A stretch of 64,000 nt of DNA, from assembly GCA_958352815.1 (NCBI GenBank), contig CATWQA010000001.1:1-64000 (forward strand), written 5' to 3'. The notes beneath the pieces were generated by a model that did no database searches, was not told where the DNA came from, and saw nothing but the letters and a program-made list of their open reading frames with translations. This document shows, one piece after another, positions 52,094 through 60,657 of the stretch. Each line of letters starts with the position of its first letter. The stretch's first letter is position 1. A program made the translations under genes and the position numbers. Origin of the DNA: an uncultured Eubacteriales bacterium (lineage in GTDB: Bacteria; Bacillota; Clostridia; Monoglobales; Monoglobaceae).

Positions 52094-54439
52094 ATGAATT
52101 TACCACTTTCATGGCTAAAGGATTACATGGATACCGAGGGTATTTCCGAAAAGGAGTACCAGAGCCGTCTTACCATGAGCGGTTCTATTGTTGAGGGTAT
52201 CGCCAGTCCCGGAGCCGAGTTTAAAAATGTTGTAGTGGGCAAAATTACAAAGATAGAAAAGCACCCCGATGCGGACAAGCTGGTTGTGTGCCAAGTTGAC
52301 GTAGGGGACGAGGAAATACAGATTGTTACCGGCGCGCCCAACGTGTTTGAGGGGGCCGTGGTTCCGGTGGCAAAGCACAAGAGCACTTTGCCCGGAGGCG
52401 TTAAGATTACAAAGGGCAAGCTAAGAGGCGTGCCCAGCTACGGCATGATGTGCTCCACGGACGAGCTGGGAATTTCTAAGGAGAGAGCCACGGGAATACT
52501 CATTCTCCCCGACGATACGCCTATCGGCGAGGATATTACGAAGACACTGGGGCTTGATGAAAGCGTTGCCGAGTTTGAGATTACCTCAAACCGCCCTGAC
52601 TGCATGAGCATTATCGGTCTGGCTCGCGAGAGCGCAGCCACCTTCGGCAGAGACTTTAAGGTTCCCGAGATTAAGCCCACGGGCAACGATGAAGACGTGA
52701 ACGACTACGCAAGGGTTGAGATTGCAGACCCTGCCCTGTGCTCGAGATTTGTGGCGAGGGCTGTTAAAAACGTGAAGATCGGCCCCTCTCCCAAGTGGAT
52801 GCAGAACAGGCTGACCTCCTGCGGTCTCCGCGCCATAAACAACGTGGTTGACATCACAAACTATATCATGCTGGAATACGGCCAGCCCATGCACGCCTAC
52901 GACCTTGACAACGTTGAGGGCAGAAAGATAATTGTCCGCAATGCGGGAGACGGGGAGATGCTTGAAACTCTGGACGATCAGCCCAGAGAGCTCAAGTCGG
53001 GCATGATCGCCATTTCCGACGAGAAGCGGGCTATAGGTGTTGCGGGAGTTATGGGCGGCGCCAACTCTGAGGTTACGGACGGCACCACAACGGTTTTGTT
53101 CGAGAGCGCATGCTTTAACCCCGTTCTGGTACGCAGAGGCGCAAAGGCTCTGGGAATGAGAACCGATGCTTCCGCCCTGTTTGAAAAGGGTCTGGACAGC
53201 GAGAACTGCCTTAACGCAATCAACCGCGCCTGTGAGCTCATTGAGGAGATGGGCGGCGGAGAAGTTGTGGGCGGAGCCATTGACGTTTACCCCGTAAAGA
53301 AGCAGAACACGGTTCTGCCCTTTGAGCCCGAAAAGATGAACAAGTTCCTTGGCACCGATATATCCGAGATCGATATGATTGACTACCTGACCCGCCTTGA
53401 GTTCAAGGTTGAGGACGGAAAGGTTGTTGTCCCCACCTTCAGAGGGGATATAGAGTCCATGGCGGACATAGCCGAGGAGGTTGCCAGACTTTACGGCTAC
53501 GACAACCTGCCTACAACGATGATGAAGGGTCGCGTTGTCGTGGGCGGCAAGACCATGAAGCAAAAAATTGAGGATCGCATAAGAGACATCCTCACTGCAT
53601 ATGGTATGTATGAGACCATAACATATTCATTTATCGACCCCAAGGAATTTGAGATGACCCGCATTCCTATGGACAATGTTGTTAGGATAACCAACCCCTT
53701 GGGTGAGGAAAACAGCATTATGAGAACATCTATGCTGTCCTCAATAATCAAAACTCTTAAAACTAACTATAACAGGCGCACTTCCTCGGCGAAAATATTT
53801 GAGCTGGGTATGACATATATTCCCTGCGGCGAAACTCTCCCCGATGAGAAGCAGGTTGTGGCCATGGGTATGTACGGCGGCTGTGACTTCTTTGACCTTA
53901 AGGGACACGTTCAGGGCTTGCTTGAAGATTTGGGAATTAAGAAGATTACCTTTGAGACAGAGTCAGAAAACCCGTCGTACCATCCGGGCAGATGCGCAAG
54001 AGTGCTCATAAACGGCGAAACCCTGGGCGTTATGGGGCAGGTTCACCCCTCTGTTGCGGAGGAGTTTAAGATTGACGCCGAAATCTACTGTGCGGAGCTT
54101 GACTTTAACACCCTGCTGAAGCATGCCACCTTTGACAGAAAGTATAAGGCGCTGCCCAAGTTCCCCGCCTCGAGCAGAGATGTTGCTCTTGTTATTGACA
54201 ACAGTATAAGCGTTGGCGAAATCGAAAAGATTATAGGCAGAAACAGGGCGAATATACTGGAGAGCTTTAAGCTGTTTGACGTGTACGCCGGAGAGCAGGT
54301 GGGCAAGAACAAAAAGAGCGTAGCATACTCTCTCACCTTCCGCGCCGCCGACAGAACTCTGACTGACGGAGAGATTAACCAGGTTGTGGACAAAATTCTG
54401 GCAGAGCTGAAAGAGAATTTAAACGCAGAGCTTAGATAA
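52094..54439 (+). CDS. pheT: Phenylalanyl-tRNA synthetase beta subunit
   Basis: The 781-residue subunit shows the full bacterial order: tRNA-binding OB domain (about 40-150), B3/B4 editing domain (about 210-385, RAINNVVDITNYIMLEYGQP..HAYD), B5 (about 395-470), the catalytic-like core (ENSIMRTSMLSS) and the C-terminal FDX-ACB anticodon-binding domain (about 690-781, FPASSRDVALVID). It completes the heterotetramer with PheS. AGGAGG precedes ATG 52094, and ireB follows after 36 bases. Confidence 0.96.
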   Translation: MNLPLSWLKDYMDTEGISEKEYQSRLTMSGSIVEGIASPGAEFKNVVVGKITKIEKHPDADKLVVCQVDVGDEEIQIVTGAPNVFEGAVVPVAKHKSTLPGGVKITKGKLRGVPSYGMMCSTDELGISKERATGILILPDDTPIGEDITKTLGLDESVAEFEITSNRPDCMSIIGLARESAATFGRDFKVPEIKPTGNDEDVNDYARVEIADPALCSRFVARAVKNVKIGPSPKWMQNRLTSCGLRAINNVVDITNYIMLEYGQPMHAYDLDNVEGRKIIVRNAGDGEMLETLDDQPRELKSGMIAISDEKRAIGVAGVMGGANSEVTDGTTTVLFESACFNPVLVRRGAKALGMRTDASALFEKGLDSENCLNAINRACELIEEMGGGEVVGGAIDVYPVKKQNTVLPFEPEKMNKFLGTDISEIDMIDYLTRLEFKVEDGKVVVPTFRGDIESMADIAEEVARLYGYDNLPTTMMKGRVVVGGKTMKQKIEDRIRDILTAYGMYETITYSFIDPKEFEMTRIPMDNVVRITNPLGEENSIMRTSMLSSIIKTLKTNYNRRTSSAKIFELGMTYIPCGETLPDEKQVVAMGMYGGCDFFDLKGHVQGLLEDLGIKKITFETESENPSYHPGRCARVLINGETLGVMGQVHPSVAEEFKIDAEIYCAELDFNTLLKHATFDRKYKALPKFPASSRDVALVIDNSISVGEIEKIIGRNRANILESFKLFDVYAGEQVGKNKKSVAYSLTFRAADRTLTDGEINQVVDKILAELKENLNAELR

Positions 54440-54475
54440 TAAGTAAAATACATTAATAAAAGGCAGGTGATTGGA

Positions 54476-54727
54476 ATGGAAAATCAGGAAACAATGAAAT
54501 TTGAGGTGGACACCGAGCGCCCCGAACCCAAAAAGATTATTATGACGGTTTACGAGGCTCTGTCCGAAAAGGGCTATAACCCCATTAACCAGATTGTGGG
54601 ATATATTCTGTCGGGAGACCCGTCGTATATTACGTCCTATAACGGGGCGAGAAGTCTGGTTCGTAAACTGGAGCGGGACGAAATTCTTGAGGAATTGGTG
54701 TCAAGCTACGTTGGTAAAAACGAATAA
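54476..54727 (+). CDS. ireB: IreB-family regulatory phosphoprotein (DUF965)
   Basis: The 83-residue protein is IreB/YrzL-like, with the conserved VYEALSEKGYNPINQIVGYILSGDP and TSYNGARSLVRKLERDEI segments and an N-terminal threonine (about residue 4) in the region phosphorylated by the Ser/Thr kinase IreK in Enterococcus. There it affects cephalosporin resistance. ATG 54476 follows GCAGGTG; an upstream GTG is rejected. Commonly ireB sits near alaS and ruvX; here it ends the PheRS operon. Confidence 0.87.
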   Translation: MENQETMKFEVDTERPEPKKIIMTVYEALSEKGYNPINQIVGYILSGDPSYITSYNGARSLVRKLERDEILEELVSSYVGKNE

Positions 54728-54734
54728 GTATATG

Positions 54735-54766
54735 TCGGAGCAAGGTTCCCTTTGCTCCGATTTTCT
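54735..54766 (+). terminator. Terminator of the pheS operon
   Basis: A 9-bp stem TCGGAGCAA/TTGCTCCGA followed by TTTTCTTT, 8 bases after the ireB stop. Confidence 0.85.
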
Positions 54767-54779
54767 TTACAAATATCAT

Positions 54780-54985
54780 CGTCATTACAACCGTTTAATT
54801 CGTAGGGACGGATATTATCCGTCCCGCCGACAGTCCATCAATTTTCACTATAACAAACAGGATTGGCATATACATAACTGTAAGTTTGCAAATACCCTGA
54901 TAAGGGTCACAACCGCGCCTGCTGATTTCCCAACACAGTTTATACCACATTATACGGATTTGGTGTTTTGCTTAAATAAGTTTTA
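54780..54985. repeat. Intergenic palindromic mosaic 15 (G-type hairpin, T unit)
   Basis: A G-type hairpin GGGACGGATA/TATCCGTCCC (54804-54824) and a T unit (ACCACATTATACGGATTTGG region, 54940-54965) lie between the pheS operon and the secreted-protein gene. No gene is supported. Confidence 0.7.
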
Positions 54986-55003
54986 TGGGAGGACAAACTA
55001 ATT

Positions 55004-56419
55004 ATGTTAAGAAAAATATTTTTACTTATGTTATGTTTAAATATAATGTTAATATGCAGTACTGTTTCTGCAACACAAATTGAATACACTCCCTTTGATA
55101 ATACTTTGAATGATAAAGGCGGAGAAACGACTATCTCTACCGGTGCAGGATACCTAAAATGGCAATTAGCCGACAAGGATTTATCTAATGAGTTTGAAGT
55201 TTTAACATATTACAGTCAAGACAAAATCAATTGGGAACAAATTACAAATAATGATAATGCGGATATTTTACAGCGAGTATACGATGTGAATATGAATTGG
55301 GTTCAGTGTACGGCAATAGATATAGGAGAGTACATAGTTTTATCTGACCACTCTTTGCAATTTCCGTATGGAATGAGCTATTATCGTACTGCAAAATTAT
55401 CCATATTAAGCAAAGAAAACTTTAGCGTGGTGAAAGAAGTCGAGTTTGATAATTCAATCGGACTGACATCATATGTTGACGGAGTGTTTTATGTTACAAA
55501 ATATCTTTTATTTTATTCGGAAGATCCAAGAGATATCCCATATGAACCGTATCGCACTGTAAAGGAACAAAAGACATATTGTACAACAGATTTTGAAAAC
55601 TGGTATGAATATTCTGTTGACGGCACTATACCAATTACAAACGGCAAGACAACCTTACATGTGAAAAATAGTCTTGTAACAGCGGAGGATAGGTTAAATT
55701 TTTATGAGCAAAGAAACATAGAACCGCAAAATGTTTATACATTTAATAGCAACAATAAGGATAAAGAGATAGTATATGAATCAGTAGATATCTCTCAGAT
55801 ATTTCCGCTTAGGGAGCTGTATATAGCGATACCGTCAACTTATGAGAAATCATTAAAAGGGAAATTTTTGGTGTCAAAAGACGGCATATATTTTAATACT
55901 GTTGATCTACCGGAAGAAAACCAAAATCTATACATGATTAGTGAAGTAAAAAACGATATGCTGTTGTGCAGCATTAATTCATATGAAAAGCGTTATCAAA
56001 ATTTTGAATATGCCTATTGCAACTATAATGAATTAGAACAATTAGCGGTTGATGAACCAACCTATGTCCGCCTAAACGATAAAATCCTCGGCTTCTCCCA
56101 GCCGCCGGTTATAGAGAGTGACCGCACTTTAGTGCCGATGCGCTTCCTGTTTGAGCAAATGGGCGCAGAGGTAACCTGGGACAATGCGACACAGTCAGCG
56201 ACTGCTTCCGTCCCGACCGGGGAGGGAACACCCCGCAGTGTTACCTTTGCAATAGACAATACCACTGCCACAGTCAACGGAGCCACTGCCATAATGGACG
56301 TCCCCGCCAGATTGATAAATAATCAGACCTTTGTACCTTTGCGCTTCCTCTCGGAAAACTTAGGCTATACCGTGGATTGGGACGAGGCTGCCAATACGGC
56401 GATTGTTTTAACAAAATAA
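55004..56419 (+). CDS. Secreted protein of unknown function with C-terminal CuAO-type stalk domain
   Basis: The 471-residue protein has a signal peptide (1-24) and an unrecognised, probably beta-rich region (about 25-345) with repeated short Tyr/Trp-containing strands. The C-terminal copper-amine-oxidase N-terminal-like stalk domain (about 355-471) has two characteristic halves, LVPMRFLFEQMGAEVTWDNA and FVPLRFLSENLGYTVDWDEA. DNA up to about 56060 is clearly AT-rich with different codon use, whereas the stalk-domain part is GC-rich like the neighbours. This suggests a foreign or fast-evolving N-terminal part fused to a resident domain. No partner gene is adjacent. Confidence 0.78.
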   Translation: MLRKIFLLMLCLNIMLICSTVSATQIEYTPFDNTLNDKGGETTISTGAGYLKWQLADKDLSNEFEVLTYYSQDKINWEQITNNDNADILQRVYDVNMNWVQCTAIDIGEYIVLSDHSLQFPYGMSYYRTAKLSILSKENFSVVKEVEFDNSIGLTSYVDGVFYVTKYLLFYSEDPRDIPYEPYRTVKEQKTYCTTDFENWYEYSVDGTIPITNGKTTLHVKNSLVTAEDRLNFYEQRNIEPQNVYTFNSNNKDKEIVYESVDISQIFPLRELYIAIPSTYEKSLKGKFLVSKDGIYFNTVDLPEENQNLYMISEVKNDMLLCSINSYEKRYQNFEYAYCNYNELEQLAVDEPTYVRLNDKILGFSQPPVIESDRTLVPMRFLFEQMGAEVTWDNATQSATASVPTGEGTPRSVTFAIDNTTATVNGATAIMDVPARLINNQTFVPLRFLSENLGYTVDWDEAANTAIVLTK

Positions 56420-56429
56420 ATTTTGGGGT

Positions 56430-56930
56430 GTGGGGGGATATCACCGTATACTCCGCATATACACAACGGTTACTGTCATATTATATGGATTTGGTATTTT
56501 ACTTAAATCATAATTCCGTATAATATGATATAAGCTGTCAGTATGATTCGGGGCGTATGGGAATCCGCCCCCTACAACGTCATGATTTACAAATATCCAA
56601 ACCCATTTATGTGATTAAAGCCCGCCCCGGCGCTTTGGGGTGAGGGCTGTGACCCAACTTCTTTGAAGTTGGACGGCACTCATTATTCCGATTTAGTAAT
56701 AGTGTGCAATGTCAATAACAGTCCTAAGTTGTTGCCGATAAAAACGCAACAGGGAGGGCGACAGACACAATAGTGTAAAAATATAAATTAACAGGGTGAA
56801 CAATTAAAGTAAATCTCAAATTCGTATAATATGGTATAAGCTGTTGATATGGCTCGGGGCGTATAGGAATCCGCCCCCTACACCGCAACAATTTACAAAT
56901 ATCCAAACCCGATTATTTACATAAATATTT
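56430..56930. repeat. Intergenic palindromic mosaic 16 (T, G, C split by U93, T, G units)
   Basis: A T unit (56478-56500), a second T end and a G unit (56548-56575) precede a C unit (56620-56759) split by U93; another T (56815-56835) and G unit (56853-56881) follow. There is no gene between 56420 and 57081. Confidence 0.85.
56648..56741 (+). repeat. U93 nested unit, copy 6, inside a C unit
   Basis: Starts TGTGACC right after GGGC and ends GTTGCCGATAA. The C-unit arms GCCCGCCCCGGCGCTTTGGGG and AACGCAACAGGGAGGGC flank it; compare the intact C unit at 46429-46477. Confidence 0.85.
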
Positions 56931-56946
56931 ATCTAAATTCCGTGCA

Positions 56947-56971
56947 GCGTCTTAAAAAGACGCCATCGTTT
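56947..56971 (+). terminator. Hairpin upstream of the glnA promoter
   Basis: GCGTCTT/AAGACGC with an AAA loop, then CATCGTTTTT. It sits 13 bases before the glnA -35 and would stop readthrough from upstream. Confidence 0.6.
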
Positions 56972-56983
56972 TTCAGACATAGG

Positions 56984-57012
56984 TTGACACTTTTTCTCTT
57001 ATGTGATAATAT
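56984..57012 (+). promoter_or_regulatory. Promoter of the glnA operon
   Basis: TTGACA (56984-56989), 17-base spacer, TAATAT (57007-57012). The leader contains GCTTGC/GCAAGC (57027-57046) but no terminator and no tandem hexaloop hairpins. Confidence 0.75.
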
Positions 57013-57081
57013 ATAACCTGAATTTTGCTTGCTGTCTACCGCAAGCTCCGATTTAAGAAAATCAATATAGGGGGAATTAAT

Positions 57082-58383
57082 ATGCTATTTTCTTTAGATG
57101 ATATAATGGAATATATCGAAGAAAATGATGTAAAGTTTATACGTTTGGTATTCTTTGATATATTCGGCAGCATGAAAAACATATCTATTATTGCTTCCGA
57201 GCTGCCCCGCGCACTGAAATACGGGGTGACCTTTGACGCATCGGAGATAAACGGGTTCATGAACATCGGCGAAAGCGACCTTATGCTGCGCCCCGACCCT
57301 GCCACAGTTGAAATCCTGCCCTGGAGACCGCAGCATTCCAGAGTGCTGCGTGTGTTCTGCGACATTTGCTATCCCGACGGCAGAACCTTTGAAGGGGACT
57401 CCAGAAACATATTAAAGCGGTCGATTGACGACTTAAACGAGATGGGGTACTATTGCGAGGTGGGCACGGAGTGCAGCTTCTACCTGTTCACCCAGGATGA
57501 GTACGGAAATCCGTCAAAAACTCCCCACGACCAGGGAACCTACTACGACGTTGCCCCGGTTGACAAGGGAGAGAATATCCGCCGTGAAATATGCCTGACC
57601 TTAGAGGAAATGGGTATTCAGCCCCAGCGTTCCCATCACGAGGAGGGTCCCGGTCAGCACGAAATTATTTTTATGCACGGCAACCCCGTTGAGGCGGCTG
57701 ACCACGTTATGACCTTTAAGAACATGGTTAAGACTATTGCGGACATAAACGGACTGTTTGCCTCATTCCTGCCGAAGCCCTTGGAAAACGAGAGCGGAAG
57801 CTGTATGCACGTGAACTTTTCCTTATACAACAAAAAAAGCGGGGAGAACCTAATTAACGTAAACAACGAGATTGGCAGACACTTTATGGCCGGGGTTTTG
57901 AACCACGTCAACGAGATGACCCTGTTCCTCAACCCCACCACCAATTCATACAAGAGATTCGGCCAGTTTGAAGCGCCGCTGTTTGTCACCTGGTCCCATG
58001 AGAACCGCCAGCAGCTTATGCGTATTCCCAGCAACCTTGCCGGGGACTGCAGAATGGAGCTGCGCTCTCCGGACGGAAGCGCCAACCCCTACTTGGTTCT
58101 GGCTCTGATTATATATGCCGGAATTGACGGAATTAAAAACAAAACCGAGCTGTGCGACCCTGTAAACGTGACCTATAAAGAACACATATCAGGGCTTGAA
58201 CGCTTGCCCGAGAACCTTGACGCCGCCGTTAAATACGCGGAGAAAAGCCCGTTCTTAAAGCAGGTTCTGCCCGAAAATATTTTGACGACCTACATCAACA
58301 GGAAAAAGAAAGAGTTCGAGGGTTATACTAAAGCCGAAGACAAGGAAGCATATGAAAACACATTATATTTCGGCTCGATTTAA
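57082..58383 (+). CDS. glnA: Glutamine synthetase, type I
   Basis: The 433-residue enzyme condenses glutamate and ammonia with ATP. The beta-grasp domain (about 1-100) is followed by the catalytic domain with EVGTECSFYLF (metal-site Glu), HHEEGPGQHE, FLPKPLENESGSCMHVN (ATP region) and NPTTNSYKRF, ending in a conserved ELRSPDGSANPYL. The tyrosine-containing adenylylation loop of enterobacterial enzymes is not seen. GGGGGA precedes ATG 57082; a longer upstream frame is rejected. The ANTAR regulator follows 32 bases later. Confidence 0.94.
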   Translation: MLFSLDDIMEYIEENDVKFIRLVFFDIFGSMKNISIIASELPRALKYGVTFDASEINGFMNIGESDLMLRPDPATVEILPWRPQHSRVLRVFCDICYPDGRTFEGDSRNILKRSIDDLNEMGYYCEVGTECSFYLFTQDEYGNPSKTPHDQGTYYDVAPVDKGENIRREICLTLEEMGIQPQRSHHEEGPGQHEIIFMHGNPVEAADHVMTFKNMVKTIADINGLFASFLPKPLENESGSCMHVNFSLYNKKSGENLINVNNEIGRHFMAGVLNHVNEMTLFLNPTTNSYKRFGQFEAPLFVTWSHENRQQLMRIPSNLAGDCRMELRSPDGSANPYLVLALIIYAGIDGIKNKTELCDPVNVTYKEHISGLERLPENLDAAVKYAEKSPFLKQVLPENILTTYINRKKKEFEGYTKAEDKEAYENTLYFGSI

Positions 58384-58415
58384 CAAGCAGCCAATCTATA
58401 GGGGGAGGTGAGCCG

Positions 58416-58985
58416 ATGGACACAAAAATCTTAATCGTATCCGCATCCGAAAAGAGCAGCAGCGCGCTGGCACAGCTGCTTAAACGTTATACCTGGAACA
58501 ACTTGGATTTTGCCTCGAACGGCGCAGAGGTAAGGAGGGCGGTGCTCCGCTACCCTTATTCGGTAATTATAATCAACGCGCCGCTTAACGATGAGCAAGG
58601 GAACAAGCTGGCTGTAGACCTTGTGCACAGCACACGTTCATCGGTTATACTTTTAGCTAAAAGCGATATTGCGGAGGTGCTTGCCTCAAATGTTGAGGGA
58701 GAGGGCGTGTTTGTGGTTCCAAAGCCTATTGCCCCGCGGCAGTTCATAAGCGCGTTAAGGCTTTCTGTTGCCTTTAACCAAAGGCTTCAAAAAATGGACG
58801 CTGAGATACTCAAAAAAGAAAAGAAGTACGAGGAGCTCAGGACTGTTTCAAGAGCCAAATGCATCTTAATAGAAAAAGAGCACCTGACGGAGCAGGAAGC
58901 CCACAAATTCATTGAGCGGCAAGCCATGAACAAACGTGAAAGCAAGCTGCAAATCTCAACGGGAATAATTAAACGATACCTATAA
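58416..58985 (+). CDS. ANTAR-domain RNA-binding response regulator
   Basis: The 189-residue protein has a receiver-like domain (about 1-120; aspartate at the usual site appears as NAPLNDEQGNKLA, so phosphorylation is uncertain), a coiled-coil linker (about 120-145) and a C-terminal ANTAR three-helix domain (LIEKEHLTEQEAHKFIERQAM). ANTAR proteins stop transcription termination by binding tandem hexaloop RNA hairpins. Clostridia often place one next to glnA for nitrogen control. GGGGGAGG precedes ATG 58416. It is convergent with the sirtuin gene. Confidence 0.87.
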   Translation: MDTKILIVSASEKSSSALAQLLKRYTWNNLDFASNGAEVRRAVLRYPYSVIIINAPLNDEQGNKLAVDLVHSTRSSVILLAKSDIAEVLASNVEGEGVFVVPKPIAPRQFISALRLSVAFNQRLQKMDAEILKKEKKYEELRTVSRAKCILIEKEHLTEQEAHKFIERQAMNKRESKLQISTGIIKRYL

Positions 58986-58990
58986 AAGCA

Positions 58991-59016
58991 AAGCACGGGG
59001 CAAGCTCCCCGTGCTT
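58991..59016. terminator. Bidirectional terminator between the ANTAR regulator and sirtuin genes
   Basis: A perfect 10-bp stem AAGCACGGGG/CCCCGTGCTT with a 6-base loop and a T run on the plus side. Confidence 0.88.
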
Positions 59017-59021
59017 TTATT

Positions 59022-59747
59022 TTAAATTCCCAGAGCCTCGGCGAAAACCTGTCCTATGGGCTCTCTTATTACCAAATCGGCGCGGTTGTCCGCCTGGGTT
59101 GCGCTCTTATTTATCAATATCAGCTTATCCCCCGCAAACTCATGTATAAGCCCTGCCGCAGGGTACACGTTAAGAGAGGTTCCTCCGATGATCATAGTAT
59201 CGGCGCGGCGAATGGCGTTTACGGACTGCTCCAGCACCCTTTGATCCAAACTTTCCTCGTACAGCACAACGTCCGGCTTAACAACTCCTCCGCACTTGTC
59301 GCACAGAGGAACTCCCTCCGAGCCTGTTATTTTTTCAAGACCGTAGGACTCGCCGCACTTCATGCAGAAGTTCCTGTGAACGCTGCCGTGAAGCTCATAA
59401 ACCTTCCTGCTGCCCGCCGCCTGATGTAGCCCGTCTATATTCTGGGTTATGACCGCCTTGAGCTTTCCCTGCTCCTCCAGAATTGCCAGAGCCTTGTGGG
59501 CTTTGTTGGGCTTCGCCTCTGTGAAAATCATTTTTTCCTTATAAAATTCATAAAAGGCTTCCGTGTAATACTTAAAGAATGTGTGGCTGACTATCTGCTC
59601 CGGCGGGTACTTATACTTTTGGTTATAAAGTCCGTCGCTGCTGCGGAAGTCCGGAATGCCGCTCTCGGTGGAAACTCCTGCGCCTCCGAAAAACACTATG
59701 TTCTCCGAATTATCTATAATCTCCCTCAATAATTCAGCCTTGCTCAT
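59022..59747 (-). CDS. cobB: NAD-dependent protein deacylase, SIR2 family
   Basis: The 241-residue sirtuin has the NAD-binding GAGVSTESGIPDFRS (about 22-36), TQNIDGLHQAAG with the catalytic histidine in ELHGSVHRN, and a zinc site CMKCG...CDKCG. It removes acetyl or other acyl groups from lysines. ATG 59747 follows AAAGGAG; the longer upstream frame would include the leader hairpin and is rejected. It is monocistronic, with promoter TTGACG-N17-TATCAT and a leader of about 125 bases. Confidence 0.92.
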   Translation of the reverse strand: MSKAELLREIIDNSENIVFFGGAGVSTESGIPDFRSSDGLYNQKYKYPPEQIVSHTFFKYYTEAFYEFYKEKMIFTEAKPNKAHKALAILEEQGKLKAVITQNIDGLHQAAGSRKVYELHGSVHRNFCMKCGESYGLEKITGSEGVPLCDKCGGVVKPDVVLYEESLDQRVLEQSVNAIRRADTMIIGGTSLNVYPAAGLIHEFAGDKLILINKSATQADNRADLVIREPIGQVFAEALGI

Positions 59748-59775
59748 AAAACCGCTCCTTTCCCTGAAAGAAAAA

Positions 59776-59802
59776 GGGCAATGCCACATAGCGGCACCGC
59801 CC
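59776..59802 (-). other. Leader hairpin of the sirtuin gene
   Basis: A near-perfect 12-bp stem GGGCGGTGCCGC/GTGGCATTGCCC (minus strand) in the leader, about 30 bases before the start codon. No U-run follows, so a terminator is unlikely. Role unknown. Confidence 0.45.
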
Positions 59803-59877
59803 GATTCCATAGAATAAAATTTTAATATTTAAGGTTTCCGATATTTAAATCAGCCGCTGTTTTATGCTGATATCAAT

Positions 59878-59906
59878 ATGATACACTAAAAAAACAGTTA
59901 CGTCAA
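59878..59906 (-). promoter_or_regulatory. Promoter of the sirtuin gene
   Basis: Minus-strand TTGACG (59906-59901), 17-base spacer, TATCAT (59883-59878). Confidence 0.65.
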
Positions 59907-60008
59907 TACTTTGAAACACAATTGTAATAATTATTTTTAGGCTATTGTTTTTTGGAAAGTAATGTGGTAAAATAATTCAGAAAACAATATTACGGAAAGG
60001 AGATTTTT

Positions 60009-60617
60009 ATGAAACTGAAAAAGATTACCGCGGCGGTATGCCTTGGGTTGCTTATGGCGGCTCTGCTTCTGTCGGGCTGCGGCAGTGAGAAGACCGAGAC
60101 GCAGACAACCGAAATAGGCGAGCTGTCACAGGGCTCATGCACCGTGCTGTTCACCATGGAGGACGGGCAGACCTTTACGGTTAAGTGTATGCCGGAATAC
60201 GCCCCCGTAACCGTTGAGAACTTCTTAAGCTTGGTTAATTCAGGATTTTATGACGGGCTGACCTTCCACAGGGTTCTTGACGACTTTGTTGCTCAGGGCG
60301 GCGACCCCAACGGAAACGGCACCGGAGGCAGCAGTGATAAAATCAGGGGTGAGTTCTCAGAGAACGGCTTTGAGCAAAACACCCTGACCCACAAGAGGGG
60401 AAGCGTGGCAATGGCAAGGTCTAACGACCCGAACTCAGCATCCAGCCAGTTCTATATCTGCTATCAGGATTTGCCAAGCCTGGACGGCAAGTATGCCGTT
60501 TTCGGTGAGGTAACAGACGGCATGGAGGTTATAGACGGATTTTTGGAAGTTCCCAGAAACAGTCAGGGAATGCCCCAAACGCCAATCACCATACAGTCCG
60601 CAAAAATTATTGACTAA
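60009..60617 (+). CDS. Cyclophilin-type peptidyl-prolyl isomerase lipoprotein
   Basis: The 202-residue protein has a lipoprotein signal peptide with lipobox LLSGC (Cys near residue 24) and then a cyclophilin domain (about 40-200) with FYDGLTFHRVLDDFVAQGGDPNGNGTGG, MARSNDPNSASSQFYI and YAVFGEV. It would help fold exported proteins outside the membrane. AAAGGAG precedes ATG 60009, with a likely promoter TTGTTT-N17-TAAAAT at 59945-59973. It is convergent with ftsZ. Confidence 0.92.
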   Translation: MKLKKITAAVCLGLLMAALLLSGCGSEKTETQTTEIGELSQGSCTVLFTMEDGQTFTVKCMPEYAPVTVENFLSLVNSGFYDGLTFHRVLDDFVAQGGDPNGNGTGGSSDKIRGEFSENGFEQNTLTHKRGSVAMARSNDPNSASSQFYICYQDLPSLDGKYAVFGEVTDGMEVIDGFLEVPRNSQGMPQTPITIQSAKIID

Positions 60618-60624
60618 ACAAAAG

Positions 60625-60649
60625 CAGCCTCGGCGTTTTGCCGAGGCTG
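60625..60649. terminator. Shared terminator between the cyclophilin and ftsZ genes
   Basis: A 10-bp perfect stem CAGCCTCGGC/GCCGAGGCTG; the T-rich side on the minus strand (TTTTGTTT) suits ftsZ best. Confidence 0.82.
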
Positions 60650-60657
60650 TCATATTA

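Noticed and set aside
54594..55001. 135-codon plus-strand frame overlapping ireB and the following gap
   Set aside because: It lies in another frame of ireB and runs through its terminator and a repeat; no start signal.
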